A stretch of DNA of 50,992 nucleotides from an uncultured Lactobacillus sp. (GTDB lineage: Bacteria; Bacillota; Bacilli; Lactobacillales; Lactobacillaceae), in NCBI GenBank assembly GCA_930989465.1, contig CAKNLX010000004.1, positions 1-50,992 on the forward strand, given 5' to 3'. The notes below the pieces were generated by a model. That model saw only the letters and a list, made by a program, of their open reading frames with translations. It searched no databases and was not told where the DNA came from. Shown here in pieces: positions 1-8,490 of the stretch. Made by a program: the position numbers and the translations under genes. The stretch's first letter is position 1. Each line of letters begins with the position of its first letter.

Positions 1-72
1 AAAATTCTCCGCTAATAATTAACAAAATTTGGGACATTTTCCCTTATTATTGACATAAAAACAAAGCAGATA

Positions 73-1440
73 TTAGTTATCTTTTGCTTCTTTATAGTCA
101 ATTGTTTGTGTTCCCTCGTAAGCAGGTAATTTATTTTCCGCACGATATAGTGCTCTTTCAAATGACCTATAACCTTTTGATGACGAAACTGCAAATTTCA
201 CCCCATATTTTGAAGCAAATTCTTGAATATTCCAAGTCGCATCATGAGCAGCATATGCTGTCATCAAAATCACAATATCAAGATCTTTAATTTGGCGTTC
301 CATGACCTTCTTTTTACCTTCAAAGGCATCAATTGGAATCGGAATGCCATTATAACGATTAACTATTCCCTCTAAAACTCCTTCGTTTTGATTATCACCA
401 ATTGCAATACCTACTCGTTGATAGTGCAGATTCATATCTAATTTAGTTAATTCTTCTGCTGCTTTATCTTTGCTCTTGTCTTTCTTCTTATAAGAAAGGT
501 CTGATTGTTTAGGTGGATCTACTTGATAAATCCAGCGAATTTGTACGGCATCAGCAGGATTTTTCTTAATGCGAACATCCCCAGTATACCAAGCTAAATC
601 AACAATTGAGCCATCTTCCAAATGAATATTTTCACCTTGATAATAGCTTGAATCTACTGGAATGGTTATTGCCTTACCTCTGATGCGTAATTTTTGTCCT
701 TTAATATTACGCGTAATTGCCAATTGTCCAGTTCGACCTTGCACAACCGCATAACGAAATTCCTCAATAGGATCATAATCTCGCGTACGTAATTTGCGAT
801 AGCCAACAACACGCAAAATTTCAGCTTCAAAATGAGGATTCTCTCGATCTTCTAGTGCTTCTACAATATCTCCGCTTTTCAAATTAAGCGAATGAATTTG
901 TGATTCCTTAATGCGATAAACAATTTGACCATCATCATTAATTAAATTGCAACCAGAAAGTGCACGGATAACTGTATAGCGTCTACCTTTACGATAATCA
1001 CGCTTAGGTTGCTCTTTAGGCTTCATCGCATCTTCAAAAATCTTTTTATTGACTGCCTCTTTAGTAGTCTTTGACTTTTGAATCGCTTGGTCTAGTTTGC
1101 CTAAAACATTGCCATAACGTTTACCCACACCAGGAACAAAAGTTAATTTATGTAGAGCTTCCAATGAAGTTTTCTTAGCTTTTTCATTCCCTGGTGTTTC
1201 GATTAAATTAGTTAATCCCATCAATAGTTGCTTAAATTGCTTCAAATCTGCATTTCGTTGGGCAATTGATTGAGTATTGGCATTTTTCTTTGGAGCGCTT
1301 TTTACTTTTGGTTTGTCCACATTTCCGCCATCAGCCATAGCAATAATTGCTTTGATGGCATTTAAACTGTTGGCTAAACTTTTGTCGTCTGCCTCCGTTT
1401 TATTTAAAATTACTTTGATATTATTACGATAATCGTACAT
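73..1440 (-). CDS. DUF2325-like protein with basic linker, function unknown
   Basis: 455 residues, ATG preceded by a weak GGTG. The first 130 residues are Lys/Asn-rich and helical in composition. A middle part (about 150-330) has beta-rich stretches. The last 110 residues, beginning near GIAIGDNQNEGVLEG and passing through DLDIVILMTAYAAHDATWNIQ, look like a DUF2325 domain: a Rossmann-like fold that names the gene product, then an aspartate-rich beta strand, a conserved His, and a final SSSKGYRSFERAL. DUF2325 proteins are uncharacterised; a nucleotide- or nucleic-acid-associated role has been guessed for them. The gene stands alone and is transcribed away from ilvE. Family assignment is by pattern memory and is moderate; the function is not known. 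Confidence 0.6.
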   Translation of the reverse strand: MYDYRNNIKVILNKTEADDKSLANSLNAIKAIIAMADGGNVDKPKVKSAPKKNANTQSIAQRNADLKQFKQLLMGLTNLIETPGNEKAKKTSLEALHKLTFVPGVGKRYGNVLGKLDQAIQKSKTTKEAVNKKIFEDAMKPKEQPKRDYRKGRRYTVIRALSGCNLINDDGQIVYRIKESQIHSLNLKSGDIVEALEDRENPHFEAEILRVVGYRKLRTRDYDPIEEFRYAVVQGRTGQLAITRNIKGQKLRIRGKAITIPVDSSYYQGENIHLEDGSIVDLAWYTGDVRIKKNPADAVQIRWIYQVDPPKQSDLSYKKKDKSKDKAAEELTKLDMNLHYQRVGIAIGDNQNEGVLEGIVNRYNGIPIPIDAFEGKKKVMERQIKDLDIVILMTAYAAHDATWNIQEFASKYGVKFAVSSSKGYRSFERALYRAENKLPAYEGTQTIDYKEAKDN

Positions 1441-1509
1441 ATTTTCACCACTTTTTCAATTTAGCTATATTGTTTTATTTTTACTTACTTTAAGTATATA
1501 TCAAACCTT

Positions 1510-1538
1510 TTGCTTTTTAAGTTAAGTCTCACTATAAT
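1510..1538 (+). promoter_or_regulatory. ilvE promoter
   Basis: TTGCTT at 1510-1515, a 17-base spacer and a perfect TATAAT at 1533-1538, 39 bases before the ilvE start. An imperfect inverted repeat (GTCTCA at 1526-1531, TGAGAC at 1555-1560) spans the -10 box and the transcription start. Confidence 0.7.
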
Positions 1539-1576
1539 CTAATAAAAATGATATTGAGACAACGAGGAGGACAATT

Positions 1577-2602
1577 ATGGCTAAAACTCATCCCGAAGAC
1601 TTAGACTGGAATAAACTCGGCTTTAAGTATCACGATTTGCCTTATCGCTGGGTTGATGAATTTAAAGATGGTAAATGGCAAGGCGGCCACTTAACCCAAG
1701 ACTCATCAATTACCTTTAATGAAGCAGCTGAAGAACTGCACTATGGCCAAGAGGTCTTTGAAGGACTTAAAGCTTATCGCAGAAAAGATGATGGCATTAA
1801 TTTATTTAGACCTGAACAAAATGCTAAAAGAATGGCTAACTCTGCAAAACGACTATTAATGGAGCCTTATCCTGAAGACGAATTTATTAAAGCCGTTAAG
1901 GAGGTTGTTAAAGCTAACCAAGACTTTGTTCCTCCTTATGGTTCTGGCGGAACGCTCTATATTCGCCCATTCATGATGGGGATGCAGCCAATTGTCGGCG
2001 TGTCACCATCTGAGACTTATCAATTTAGAATTTATGCCACTCCAGTCGGAGCTTATATTAAAGGACTTAAGCCAATGCCTTATGAGGTCAGCGATTACGA
2101 CCGTGCAGCTCCAGCCGGTACTGGCCAAGCAAAAACTGCCGGTAATTATGCCAGCAGCTTAATGCCATCATTAATTGCCAAGAAAAATGGATTTGCGGAT
2201 GCTCTTTATTTGGATCCTAAAGAACACAAATACATTGATGAATTTGGTGGTGCCAATTTCTTCGGTATTACTAAAGATGGTCAATTCCAAACACCTAAAT
2301 CAGATTCTATCTTGCCATCTATTACTAAGCGTTCAATTTTAAAGATTGCGGAAGAGCTTGGACTTAATCCAATTGAAACAAAAATTCCAATCGATGATGT
2401 TGATCGCTTCGTTGAAGCAGGTGCAATGGGAACGGCCGCAGTTATTTCACCAGTCGGCTCACTTACCTACCAAGGTAAAAAGCATGCCTTCGGTGACGAA
2501 ACCAAAGTAGGCCCAATTACACAAAAACTTTATGATACGTTATTTGGCATCCAAGTCGGCGATTTAGAAGACAAATATAATTGGATAGTTAAGTTAAATT
2601 AA
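1577..2602 (+). CDS. ilvE: Branched-chain amino acid aminotransferase
   Basis: 341 residues, full length for the class IV PLP aminotransferases (IlvE/BCAT). It transfers the amino group between Leu, Ile or Val and 2-oxoglutarate in the cytoplasm. Seen: HYGQEVFEGLKAYR near residue 55 (substrate-side signature), the PAGTGQAKTAGNYA stretch with the PLP Schiff-base Lys region near 190-200, and the late GAMGTAAVISPVG segment. ATG follows GAGGAGG with good spacing. The gene is monocistronic, with its own promoter and a strong terminator directly downstream. In lactobacilli lacking full branched-chain synthesis the enzyme mainly serves catabolism and aroma formation; that role is inferred. Confidence 0.93.
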   Translation: MAKTHPEDLDWNKLGFKYHDLPYRWVDEFKDGKWQGGHLTQDSSITFNEAAEELHYGQEVFEGLKAYRRKDDGINLFRPEQNAKRMANSAKRLLMEPYPEDEFIKAVKEVVKANQDFVPPYGSGGTLYIRPFMMGMQPIVGVSPSETYQFRIYATPVGAYIKGLKPMPYEVSDYDRAAPAGTGQAKTAGNYASSLMPSLIAKKNGFADALYLDPKEHKYIDEFGGANFFGITKDGQFQTPKSDSILPSITKRSILKIAEELGLNPIETKIPIDDVDRFVEAGAMGTAAVISPVGSLTYQGKKHAFGDETKVGPITQKLYDTLFGIQVGDLEDKYNWIVKLN

Positions 2603-2609
2603 TTTTATC

Positions 2610-2653
2610 AAGGATTTATCTCGATATTTTATCGAAGTAAGTCCTTATTTTTT
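2610..2653 (+). terminator. Terminator after ilvE
   Basis: Arms 2610-2625 and 2631-2646 pair at 15 of 16 positions, followed by a run of T. The T run overlaps the stop codon of the convergent gene at 2645, so the hairpin separates the two converging units. Confidence 0.85.
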
Positions 2654-3307
2654 ATCCAAATTTTCATACAATGGCGCCAAGTCCATAATTGCCTGTGTAA
2701 TAAAGTCTTCCATATTAACATCATGTTGCTGATCTCTAAAAATAAATTTCCCTATCAAAAACGTTGCATCTTTGAGATCTGATTTAAATTGTGTCTGAAT
2801 ATCGCTTTGCTTTAAATAATCATTTAATTTTGTATGCTTATCAAATTCAGAAGACATTTCGCCATTCCAAATATACCAGTCTTGCAAATCAATTTGCTTA
2901 CTCCAACTAGGAATGTCAGTCAATAATTTATTATATTGTTCAGGAGCCATTCTTCTTTTTTCACTCTTATAATGCTGAAACATCAAATATACTTGCAATT
3001 GTTTCTTATCCAGCATTACGCCAATACAAGGATTAGCATCTGCTAAGTCTTGCAAACGATATGAAGCCCAGTAATGATCGCGCAAATTCCAACCATTAGT
3101 CCAGCTCTCTACATGAACTTTAGCAAATTCGCCCGCTGGCAATTTTTTTGCTACAGCCTGATTAACAGCCTTCCAAGTTTGCCATACGCCTTTAAATTTG
3201 TCCTTTAATTCTGCTACTTCTGCTTCAGTGTGCTGCATTTTGATCTTCTTAAAAGAAAATTCTGGTTGATCAAAAATTTGAAACATTTCATCAGTTAATT
3301 GCGTCAT
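2645..3307 (-). CDS. HI_0552-like protein of unknown function
   Basis: 220 residues, soluble and rich in Trp and aromatic residues (ESWTNGWNLRDHYWASYR near 65-85; IGVMLDKKQLQVYLMFQHYKSE near 95-115). These blocks resemble the HI_0552 family (PF10786), annotated in databases as possibly glucose-6-phosphate dehydrogenase related without good experimental basis; no Rossmann motif GxGxxG is visible here, so I do not assign that activity. ATG follows GGGGAT. No signal peptide or membrane segment. Its neighbour on the left is the convergent ilvE, on the right a tautomerase gene with its own terminator, so it is probably a single-gene unit. Confidence 0.6.
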   Translation of the reverse strand: MTQLTDEMFQIFDQPEFSFKKIKMQHTEAEVAELKDKFKGVWQTWKAVNQAVAKKLPAGEFAKVHVESWTNGWNLRDHYWASYRLQDLADANPCIGVMLDKKQLQVYLMFQHYKSEKRRMAPEQYNKLLTDIPSWSKQIDLQDWYIWNGEMSSEFDKHTKLNDYLKQSDIQTQFKSDLKDATFLIGKFIFRDQQHDVNMEDFITQAIMDLAPLYENLDKK

Positions 3308-3330
3308 ATTTATCCCCTAATCCTAAAACG

Positions 3331-3363
3331 AAAAAATAATCTTTCGCCGATGCAAAAGATTAT
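3331..3363 (-). terminator. Terminator after the tautomerase gene
   Basis: On the minus strand ATAATCTTT pairs with AAAGATTAT and is followed by TTTTTT. It lies about 10 bases past the stop of the tautomerase gene. Confidence 0.75.
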
Positions 3364-3373
3364 CTTCAAATTA

Positions 3374-3553
3374 TTAAGCCCTCCATTCTCCGCCTTGACC
3401 GTATGAATGCTTACCTAATTCATTAATAATGACATGAATATGTTCCTTAGGAGCGCCTGTATTTTTATGAACGGCTTCAGTAACATCCTTCATTAAGTTA
3501 GTAATTTGTTCGTCAGAACGACCTTTAATTAATTCAATGTGTACAAATGGCAT
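3374..3553 (-). CDS. 4-oxalocrotonate tautomerase family protein
   Basis: A 59-residue ORF beginning [16 protein letters not shown]. After removal of Met, Pro1 would be the catalytic base of the tautomerase superfamily (2-hydroxymuconate tautomerase/DmpI type). The length and the ending [18 protein letters not shown] match the small hexameric members of the family. Start is an ATG preceded by AAGAAGGATGA, a usable ribosome binding site. Lactobacilli carry this gene outside any aromatic degradation pathway, so the natural substrate is unknown. The gene stands between the HI_0552-like gene and the DUF2207-like gene and has its own terminator. Confidence 0.88.
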   Translation of the reverse strand: MPFVHIELIKGRSDEQITNLMKDVTEAVHKNTGAPKEHIHVIINELGKHSYGQGGEWRA

Positions 3554-3624
3554 AATTCATCCTTCTTTCTTTTTTCCTTTAATTATACAAGTTTTTTCAT
3601 CGCTTTGTTTCTAAAATTCTCCGA

Positions 3625-5421
3625 TTAAAAAGCACCTCCGCCGCTGCCGCTACCTACACCGCCGGAGGAGCCACCGGAAAAGCCGCCACTGCCGCCAGAT
3701 GAGGACGACGAACCATAAGATACACCTTCAGAAAAACTACTAGTAAAGTTTCTTTCAAAGCCATCACTACCCGTACTATAGAAAGAACTGCCAACGATGA
3801 AGCCAGTCGCATTCAATTCATCTTCAGAGAATTCAAGTCTTAATTGCTTTAAAACTTTTTTCGACAAACCAAAGGCAACCGCGTATGGCATAATATCTTC
3901 CCATAAAATCAGGTCACCGATATCTTTCATTTTAAATCTGCCAATGTCATCTAGCATCTTTTCAAATCCACGCACTTGACCAGTTTCAAGCGCGCCTTTT
4001 TTTGTATACAGACTAATCTTATTATTGCCGATAAAGAAAGCGATAAATTCAATGATAATTAGTAAAATTCCACCACCAACAACACTAGCTGTAGATGAAC
4101 CAAGTTGGAATATTGCAATCGCCCAGGCAGCAATACTAATCATAATTCCTATGATAGCTAGACTACGATAGTGACTTCTAACCATTTTTAATCCATGATC
4201 TAAAAATCCATCTTTTTCGGTCTGTTTATATCTTTTCTTGCACCAGCTATCGAATTTTTTGCCTAATTTTCTGGAAGTATAATTCCTTAATCCCTTGGTT
4301 GTAAAAGATTTTCCATCTCCTACCTGTTTAAAGAGAAAATATAACAAATCATCATCTAAGATACTTTCATCTACAATAGAAATTCGATAATTGGTCTTCT
4401 TTAAGTGCTTTGTCTTAAACTCCTCAATTTTAATTTTCTTTTTACCAGCAAGTTGCATTAAATATGCTGTAAATGCCTTTGTATCTGGCCAGGCAGCATT
4501 ATCTAAAACCTGAGCAGTTACTGGATCCACATTAGGAATTTCATAATTATGAGCAAGATCCCGCTCCTTTTTAGGTTTAAAACCTAATTTTTTACCAAAG
4601 AATCCCTTGATAATAACTGCTAACCCACTAATCAAAGAAACAAAGGCTAAGCCCCAACCAAAGTATGATTCTCTTTTTCTTCTTTCATTAGCTTCTTTGG
4701 CTAGTTGCGCCTCTTGCTTTTCAATCGCTGCTTTTTTATTCTGATCAACAAAATTTTTATTTGCTGCTGTGACAGCGGTAGGGAAAATCGCATGCACTTC
4801 GATTCCAACATCACCTGCTACGCCGTCTGCTTTCATAATGACTTTACCCTTTTGTGGCAAAACTTGAGTATAGCCATCTAACGAGCCATGAGCCCATGCT
4901 TTTAGCCCTTTTACCGGTTCAGGAAAAACAACTGTAGCTTGAGCATGATCAATGTCGGCATCCCAACCATTCCCAATAATTTTAAAATTTAATTCAGCAG
5001 TATCTTTATAATTAGTGATTAAATTTAAAATTTTATAAGAGTATTCAACTTTAATCCGGCTATCTTCCGAAATTCGATGAAAAACCTTAAACCTATAGGA
5101 ATTATCTTCCTTGGTTAATTGATAAGTATTATTTTTCTTGTTATTTGTAGCAACCACCGGTTGATTATTTACCTTTACTTGAATATCCTTAATTTGCTGT
5201 TTTTGCGTTAAATTTTGTCGATAAAAAACGCCATGTGCATCGCTGTCAAAATCATAATATATCTTTCGATGGATCATAACTGAACCATCACGATTAACCT
5301 TAGCAGTAACATTCATATCAGTAATGTCATAATCAACATCAGCCTTTACAGGTTGAGTCCAAATTACAAAAATACTTATTAAACTAAGTATTCCTATTAA
5401 GTTTAGAAGTTTCTTTTTCAT
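3625..5421 (-). CDS. DUF2207-type membrane protein with Gly/Ser-rich tail
   Basis: 598 residues from the ATG at 5421, chosen because GGAGG sits just before it; an in-frame extension to 5463 has no such site. Order: signal peptide or anchor (MKKKLLNLIGILSLISIFVIW), an extracellular beta-rich DUF2207-like domain of about 220 residues (DYDITDMNVTAKVNRDGSVMIHRKI), a membrane segment near residue 255, a cytoplasmic stretch, a pair of membrane segments near 425-470, then a low-complexity C terminus made almost only of Ser and Gly ending GSGSGGGAF. DUF2207 proteins are widespread in Firmicutes and have no settled function. The gene is single, with converging or same-strand neighbours separated by terminators. 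Confidence 0.75.
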   Translation of the reverse strand: MKKKLLNLIGILSLISIFVIWTQPVKADVDYDITDMNVTAKVNRDGSVMIHRKIYYDFDSDAHGVFYRQNLTQKQQIKDIQVKVNNQPVVATNNKKNNTYQLTKEDNSYRFKVFHRISEDSRIKVEYSYKILNLITNYKDTAELNFKIIGNGWDADIDHAQATVVFPEPVKGLKAWAHGSLDGYTQVLPQKGKVIMKADGVAGDVGIEVHAIFPTAVTAANKNFVDQNKKAAIEKQEAQLAKEANERRKRESYFGWGLAFVSLISGLAVIIKGFFGKKLGFKPKKERDLAHNYEIPNVDPVTAQVLDNAAWPDTKAFTAYLMQLAGKKKIKIEEFKTKHLKKTNYRISIVDESILDDDLLYFLFKQVGDGKSFTTKGLRNYTSRKLGKKFDSWCKKRYKQTEKDGFLDHGLKMVRSHYRSLAIIGIMISIAAWAIAIFQLGSSTASVVGGGILLIIIEFIAFFIGNNKISLYTKKGALETGQVRGFEKMLDDIGRFKMKDIGDLILWEDIMPYAVAFGLSKKVLKQLRLEFSEDELNATGFIVGSSFYSTGSDGFERNFTSSFSEGVSYGSSSSSGGSGGFSGGSSGGVGSGSGGGAF

Positions 5422-5474
5422 TATTTCCCTCCTTACTTTTTCCAATTTATTTGAAATAATCATATCTTACCAAC

Positions 5475-5520
5475 ACAAAAAAGCGCAAGCAAATTCTGAT
5501 AAACGAATTCACTTGCGCTT
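5475..5520 (-). terminator. Terminator after the GH25 lysozyme gene
   Basis: AAGCGCAAG at 5481-5489 pairs with CTTGCGCTT at 5512-5520; on the minus strand the hairpin is followed by TTTTTT. It separates the lysozyme gene from the DUF2207-type gene. Confidence 0.85.
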
Positions 5521-5538
5521 ATATTTATTTTTTATTAA

Positions 5539-6732
5539 TTAAAAGTTACCACACTTAACATACATGTTTTTACCAATACGGTAATAGCTCTTACCATTAA
5601 TGTGGAATTTTGAACCATATGTCTTAATTGGAGTGCCTTTTCTTAATATACGCCAGCTAGCACGAGAATAACCATTATTCTTATAAACATAGGCATTATG
5701 CTTTAAGACACGAGAGTTACCTAAAACATTGCTTGCCATAATGTAACGGTCTGTGCCAACTCTAATAGCGGTCTTACCATTATCAAGCTTAGTTGCTCCA
5801 CCATAATAATTAATATTGGTATATGCAGCATATGAACCACTTACACGTTCACCCTTCTTATTGTAAACGTATGACTTCTTCATAATGTAGCCAGTAGTTG
5901 TTGGTTCATTGTTAGCTGGTTTTGAACTAGCAGTAGGCTTACTTGGAGCTTGAGAAATAGCACCATTGTTTGAAGTTACATTTCCATCAATTGACAATGG
6001 AAGAACTGCAACATTACCGTCAACGTTTAGGCCACGCCAGTTATCAGTAAATTGCCAAATTGATACACCGTCCATTGATGGGAAGTAATTAAAGTTAGGA
6101 TTATCAATTCTACCTGAAATAGCATATGAAGCTACCCATAATGAGTTAGGGTACTTAGCAATTACGCTGCTGGTATCAATGTTGTTTTGCAAAACAGATG
6201 AACTTGCGTAAAGAAGTGGTTGGTAACCAGCTGCCTTAATTGTGTCCATGAATGCAATGATTGCGTTAGCAGTTGGCGTCTTACCACCATAAATGTTGTT
6301 GCCTTGGCCAGTTTCATAGTCACAAGCAATATATGAACCCTTTGGCAAACCAAATGCTTGCGCTGCCTTAACAGCGTAATTTGCTTCAGCAACTGCTGCA
6401 TTAGCATTTGAACTAAATGTAGCAAAATGATATGCCATTGGCATCATATTATTAGAAATAGCTGTTGAGATTTGGTTAGATGCTTTTGGATTACGATAAG
6501 AGGTTCCTTCACTTACCTTAACAATAGCAAATTGTGAACCAGCTTGAGCGTGACTTGATAAATCAGCACTTTGGTAACTAGCAACGTCAACCCCAAGAGC
6601 ACGAGCTGCTACAGAAGTAGTTGCAGCATTAACAGTAACTTGTGGTCTATTTACTTGAGTTACTGCTACTCCTGCAGTTCCTAATACGGTTGCACATGCC
6701 AATTTAATAATTAATTTTTTGGTTGTAGTCAA
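5539..6732 (-). CDS. Secreted GH25 lysozyme with SLAP cell-wall domain
   Basis: 397 residues. N-terminal signal peptide (about 1-37, ending VNAA), then a GH25 domain (about 45-250): GVDVASYQ, the DYETGQGN active-site block near 140 with the Asp-x-Glu pair, and SIWQFTDNW near the end. A Ser/Pro/Asn-rich linker follows (about 260-280), then two SLAP-like modules (YVYNKKGERVSGSY; AYVYKNNGYSR) that attach lactobacillar proteins to the wall. GH25 enzymes cleave the MurNAc-GlcNAc bond of peptidoglycan. The start is TTG (TTGACTACAACC), 9 bases after GGAGG; no ATG is closer. The role is probably wall turnover or cell separation rather than phage lysis, since no holin is nearby. Confidence 0.92.
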   Translation of the reverse strand: MTTTKKLIIKLACATVLGTAGVAVTQVNRPQVTVNAATTSVAARALGVDVASYQSADLSSHAQAGSQFAIVKVSEGTSYRNPKASNQISTAISNNMMPMAYHFATFSSNANAAVAEANYAVKAAQAFGLPKGSYIACDYETGQGNNIYGGKTPTANAIIAFMDTIKAAGYQPLLYASSSVLQNNIDTSSVIAKYPNSLWVASYAISGRIDNPNFNYFPSMDGVSIWQFTDNWRGLNVDGNVAVLPLSIDGNVTSNNGAISQAPSKPTASSKPANNEPTTTGYIMKKSYVYNKKGERVSGSYAAYTNINYYGGATKLDNGKTAIRVGTDRYIMASNVLGNSRVLKHNAYVYKNNGYSRASWRILRKGTPIKTYGSKFHINGKSYYRIGKNMYVKCGNF

Positions 6733-6806
6733 TCTTCTTTTCCTCCACTATGTGAAAAATCTAAATTCACACTTGTTGATCTTCTTAATAATACGAAATC
6801 AAATTT

Positions 6807-6835
6807 AGAATAAGCTCGTTTGAGATTTTAGTCAA
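6807..6835 (-). promoter_or_regulatory. Promoter of the GH25 lysozyme gene
   Basis: Minus strand TTGACT (6835-6830), 17-base spacer, TATTCT (6812-6807), giving a leader of about 70 bases. The leader contains a TGTGAA/TTCACA inverted repeat around 6752-6771. Confidence 0.6.
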
Positions 6836-6904
6836 TAGATTCGCTTTAGATGTAAGGTTAGCTTAATTTTTGTCATAATTTTGTATCATACAAAGCTGGT
6901 AGAT

Positions 6905-7261
6905 TTACAGCCAAGTTTCTTCATAAATATTTTCTTTAAAACCGCAGGTCAAATGATCATCATCAACGACAAGTGGACGCTTAATCAACTTACCATCTTT
7001 AGACATCATCTCGGCAGCTTCTTCAATCGTCATATCAGGAATCTTATCCTTCAGTTTTTGCTGGCGGTAATGTTGACCAGATGTATTGAAAAAGTATCTC
7101 AAACCGCGATCTTGGTACTTATTCATCCACTTAATCAAGTCTTCTTTTTTAGGTGGCTCTTCAACTAAATCTTGGAATTCATATTTTACACCATGATCGT
7201 CTAACCATTTTTGAGCTTTCTTTGAAGTAGAACAACGTTTATAGCCATAAAATTTAATCAT
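6905..7261 (-). CDS. ArsC/Spx-family thioredoxin-fold protein
   Basis: 118 residues. Begins MIKFYGYKRCSTSKKAQKWL: an ArsC/Spx-type thioredoxin-like fold with a single N-terminal Cys in the motif CSTS, unlike the CxxC of true Spx. The conserved KRPLVVDD segment near residue 93 (Arg of the RP motif) is also present. It resembles the YusI/YfgD branch, with uncertain role in thiol redox or arsenate-type chemistry; without ars genes nearby arsenate reduction is unlikely. It follows the hydrolase gene by one base with AAGGA inside the end of that gene, so the two form an operon. Confidence 0.82.
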   Translation of the reverse strand: MIKFYGYKRCSTSKKAQKWLDDHGVKYEFQDLVEEPPKKEDLIKWMNKYQDRGLRYFFNTSGQHYRQQKLKDKIPDMTIEEAAEMMSKDGKLIKRPLVVDDDHLTCGFKENIYEETWL

Positions 7262-7262
7262 A

Positions 7263-8159
7263 TTAATCCTTCTTCATATGTTCTCTAAAGAATTCAATTT
7301 CTTCATCATTAGCAATATCAGCTATTTCATCTTTTTGATTTACGAAAAAGACGTGGTGGCGAGAATGATCTTTATCGCCGTAGGATTTACAAATTGCATG
7401 TACACCGCGACCTAGCAAGAAACCGAACAAGGTAAATTGCATATCATGCAAGAAATCTTCATTAGAAGTAATTAAAAATGTTGGTAAGAAATTGGAATCA
7501 ATGTATTTTTCAACGTCAAGTTGCTCGCGGTGCTTATTTACTGACTCTGGAGTAAAGTAAAGACTTTCAAGACCTTCAAGGCTTTCTGGCGTTAAAACGA
7601 ATGAAGCAGCGCAGTTAAGCCCGACTGCTCTAAATTTTAAGTTAAGTGGCTTATATGGGAACAATTTAGCATAATCTGGATTAGTTAAAATCGTTACATA
7701 TTGTTCAGCCATTTGACCACCGGCACTGTCGCCAACAATAAAGACATTATTTCTATCTAAACGATATTCTTCTGCATGGTCATCGACCCAGTGCATATAG
7801 CGGTCGACATCGTCCAACTCATCAGGAAATTCAGCATTTTCTGGAGCAAGACGATAATTAGGGTTAATAAAGGCAAAACCACGTTTAGCTAAGCCCATAC
7901 CATAATATTGATAGGTTTCTTTAGTACCATAAACCCAGCCACCACCGTGGATATTAATAATTACAGGGAAAGGCTTGTCAGCTTTTTTAGGTAGATAAAC
8001 ATCTAATGTATGCCACTTATCCGGACCGTAAGACAAATCATCAATTCGTTCAACTTCGGGAATATCATGAGGCAAGTCTTTATCACGTTCATCGTCGCTC
8101 TTCTTGCATCCCGCTCGATATTCTGCGACAAATTTTTCAAGTCTCTGTGAAAGTTCCAT
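7263..8159 (-). CDS. Alpha/beta hydrolase (esterase/lipase, HSL-like)
   Basis: 298 residues, cytoplasmic, no signal peptide. Seen: the oxyanion-hole motif HGGGWVYG near residue 70, the nucleophile elbow GDSAGG near 143, and a C-terminal KDHSRHHVFF that supplies the catalytic His. This is the layout of the HSL/GDXG family of carboxylesterases, which in lactobacilli cleave short-chain esters, including feruloyl or cinnamoyl esters. The exact substrate cannot be read from the sequence. First gene of a two-gene unit with the ArsC/Spx-like gene. Confidence 0.85.
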   Translation of the reverse strand: MELSQRLEKFVAEYRAGCKKSDDERDKDLPHDIPEVERIDDLSYGPDKWHTLDVYLPKKADKPFPVIINIHGGGWVYGTKETYQYYGMGLAKRGFAFINPNYRLAPENAEFPDELDDVDRYMHWVDDHAEEYRLDRNNVFIVGDSAGGQMAEQYVTILTNPDYAKLFPYKPLNLKFRAVGLNCAASFVLTPESLEGLESLYFTPESVNKHREQLDVEKYIDSNFLPTFLITSNEDFLHDMQFTLFGFLLGRGVHAICKSYGDKDHSRHHVFFVNQKDEIADIANDEEIEFFREHMKKD

Positions 8160-8196
8160 ATTGCTTCTCTTTTCTATTATTATTGATCACAAATCC

Positions 8197-8202
8197 ATTA
8201 TA
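8197..8202 (-). promoter_or_regulatory. -10 box before the hydrolase gene
   Basis: Minus-strand TATAAT at 8202-8197, 38 bases before the hydrolase start. No good -35 hexamer is visible at 17 bases, so the promoter is likely but not certain. Confidence 0.45.
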
Positions 8203-8243
8203 CTTGCTTTGAAAACAAAAGAATAAATTTTTCAAAAAATTCC

Positions 8244-8272
8244 TTGCATTTTAAATAGATATTCCCTATAAT
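8244..8272 (+). promoter_or_regulatory. tRNA-Arg promoter
   Basis: TTGCAT at 8244-8249, 17-base spacer, TATAAT at 8267-8272, ending 38 bases before the tRNA. Confidence 0.75.
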
Positions 8273-8310
8273 AGTTTATGTTCTGTTGAGGACATGCAAA
8301 ACATACAAAT

Positions 8311-8387
8311 GGTCTGGTAGCTCAGCTGGATAGAGCAACAGTCTTCTAAACTGTGGGTCGTGGGTTCGAATCTCACCCGGATCACCA
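8311..8387 (+). tRNA. tRNA-Arg (anticodon UCU), CCA encoded
   Basis: Full cloverleaf. Acceptor arm GGTCTGG pairs with CCGGATC (two G-U pairs), the D arm is AGCTCAGCTGGATAGAGC, the anticodon arm ACAGT-CTTCTAA-ACTGT gives anticodon TCT, the T arm carries GGTTCGAATC, and CCA is encoded at 8385-8387. It reads AGA and AGG arginine codons. It is a single tRNA unit with its own promoter and terminator. Confidence 0.97.
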
Positions 8388-8391
8388 AAGT

Positions 8392-8418
8392 AGCAACGCT
8401 TGTGGGCGTTGCTTTTTT
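8392..8418 (+). terminator. Terminator after tRNA-Arg
   Basis: AGCAACGC at 8392-8399 pairs with GCGTTGCT at 8406-8413, followed by a T run. Confidence 0.85.
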
Positions 8419-8490
8419 GTTGCCAAAAATAGCCTAAAGAAAAATGCTGAAAATCTTTGCTTAATGCATTGATTGTCAGCATTTTTTGTT

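Noticed and set aside
6905-7261. Assignment as the global regulator Spx
   Set aside because: The N-terminal CxxC redox switch is replaced by CSTS with one Cys, and the length is shorter than Spx.
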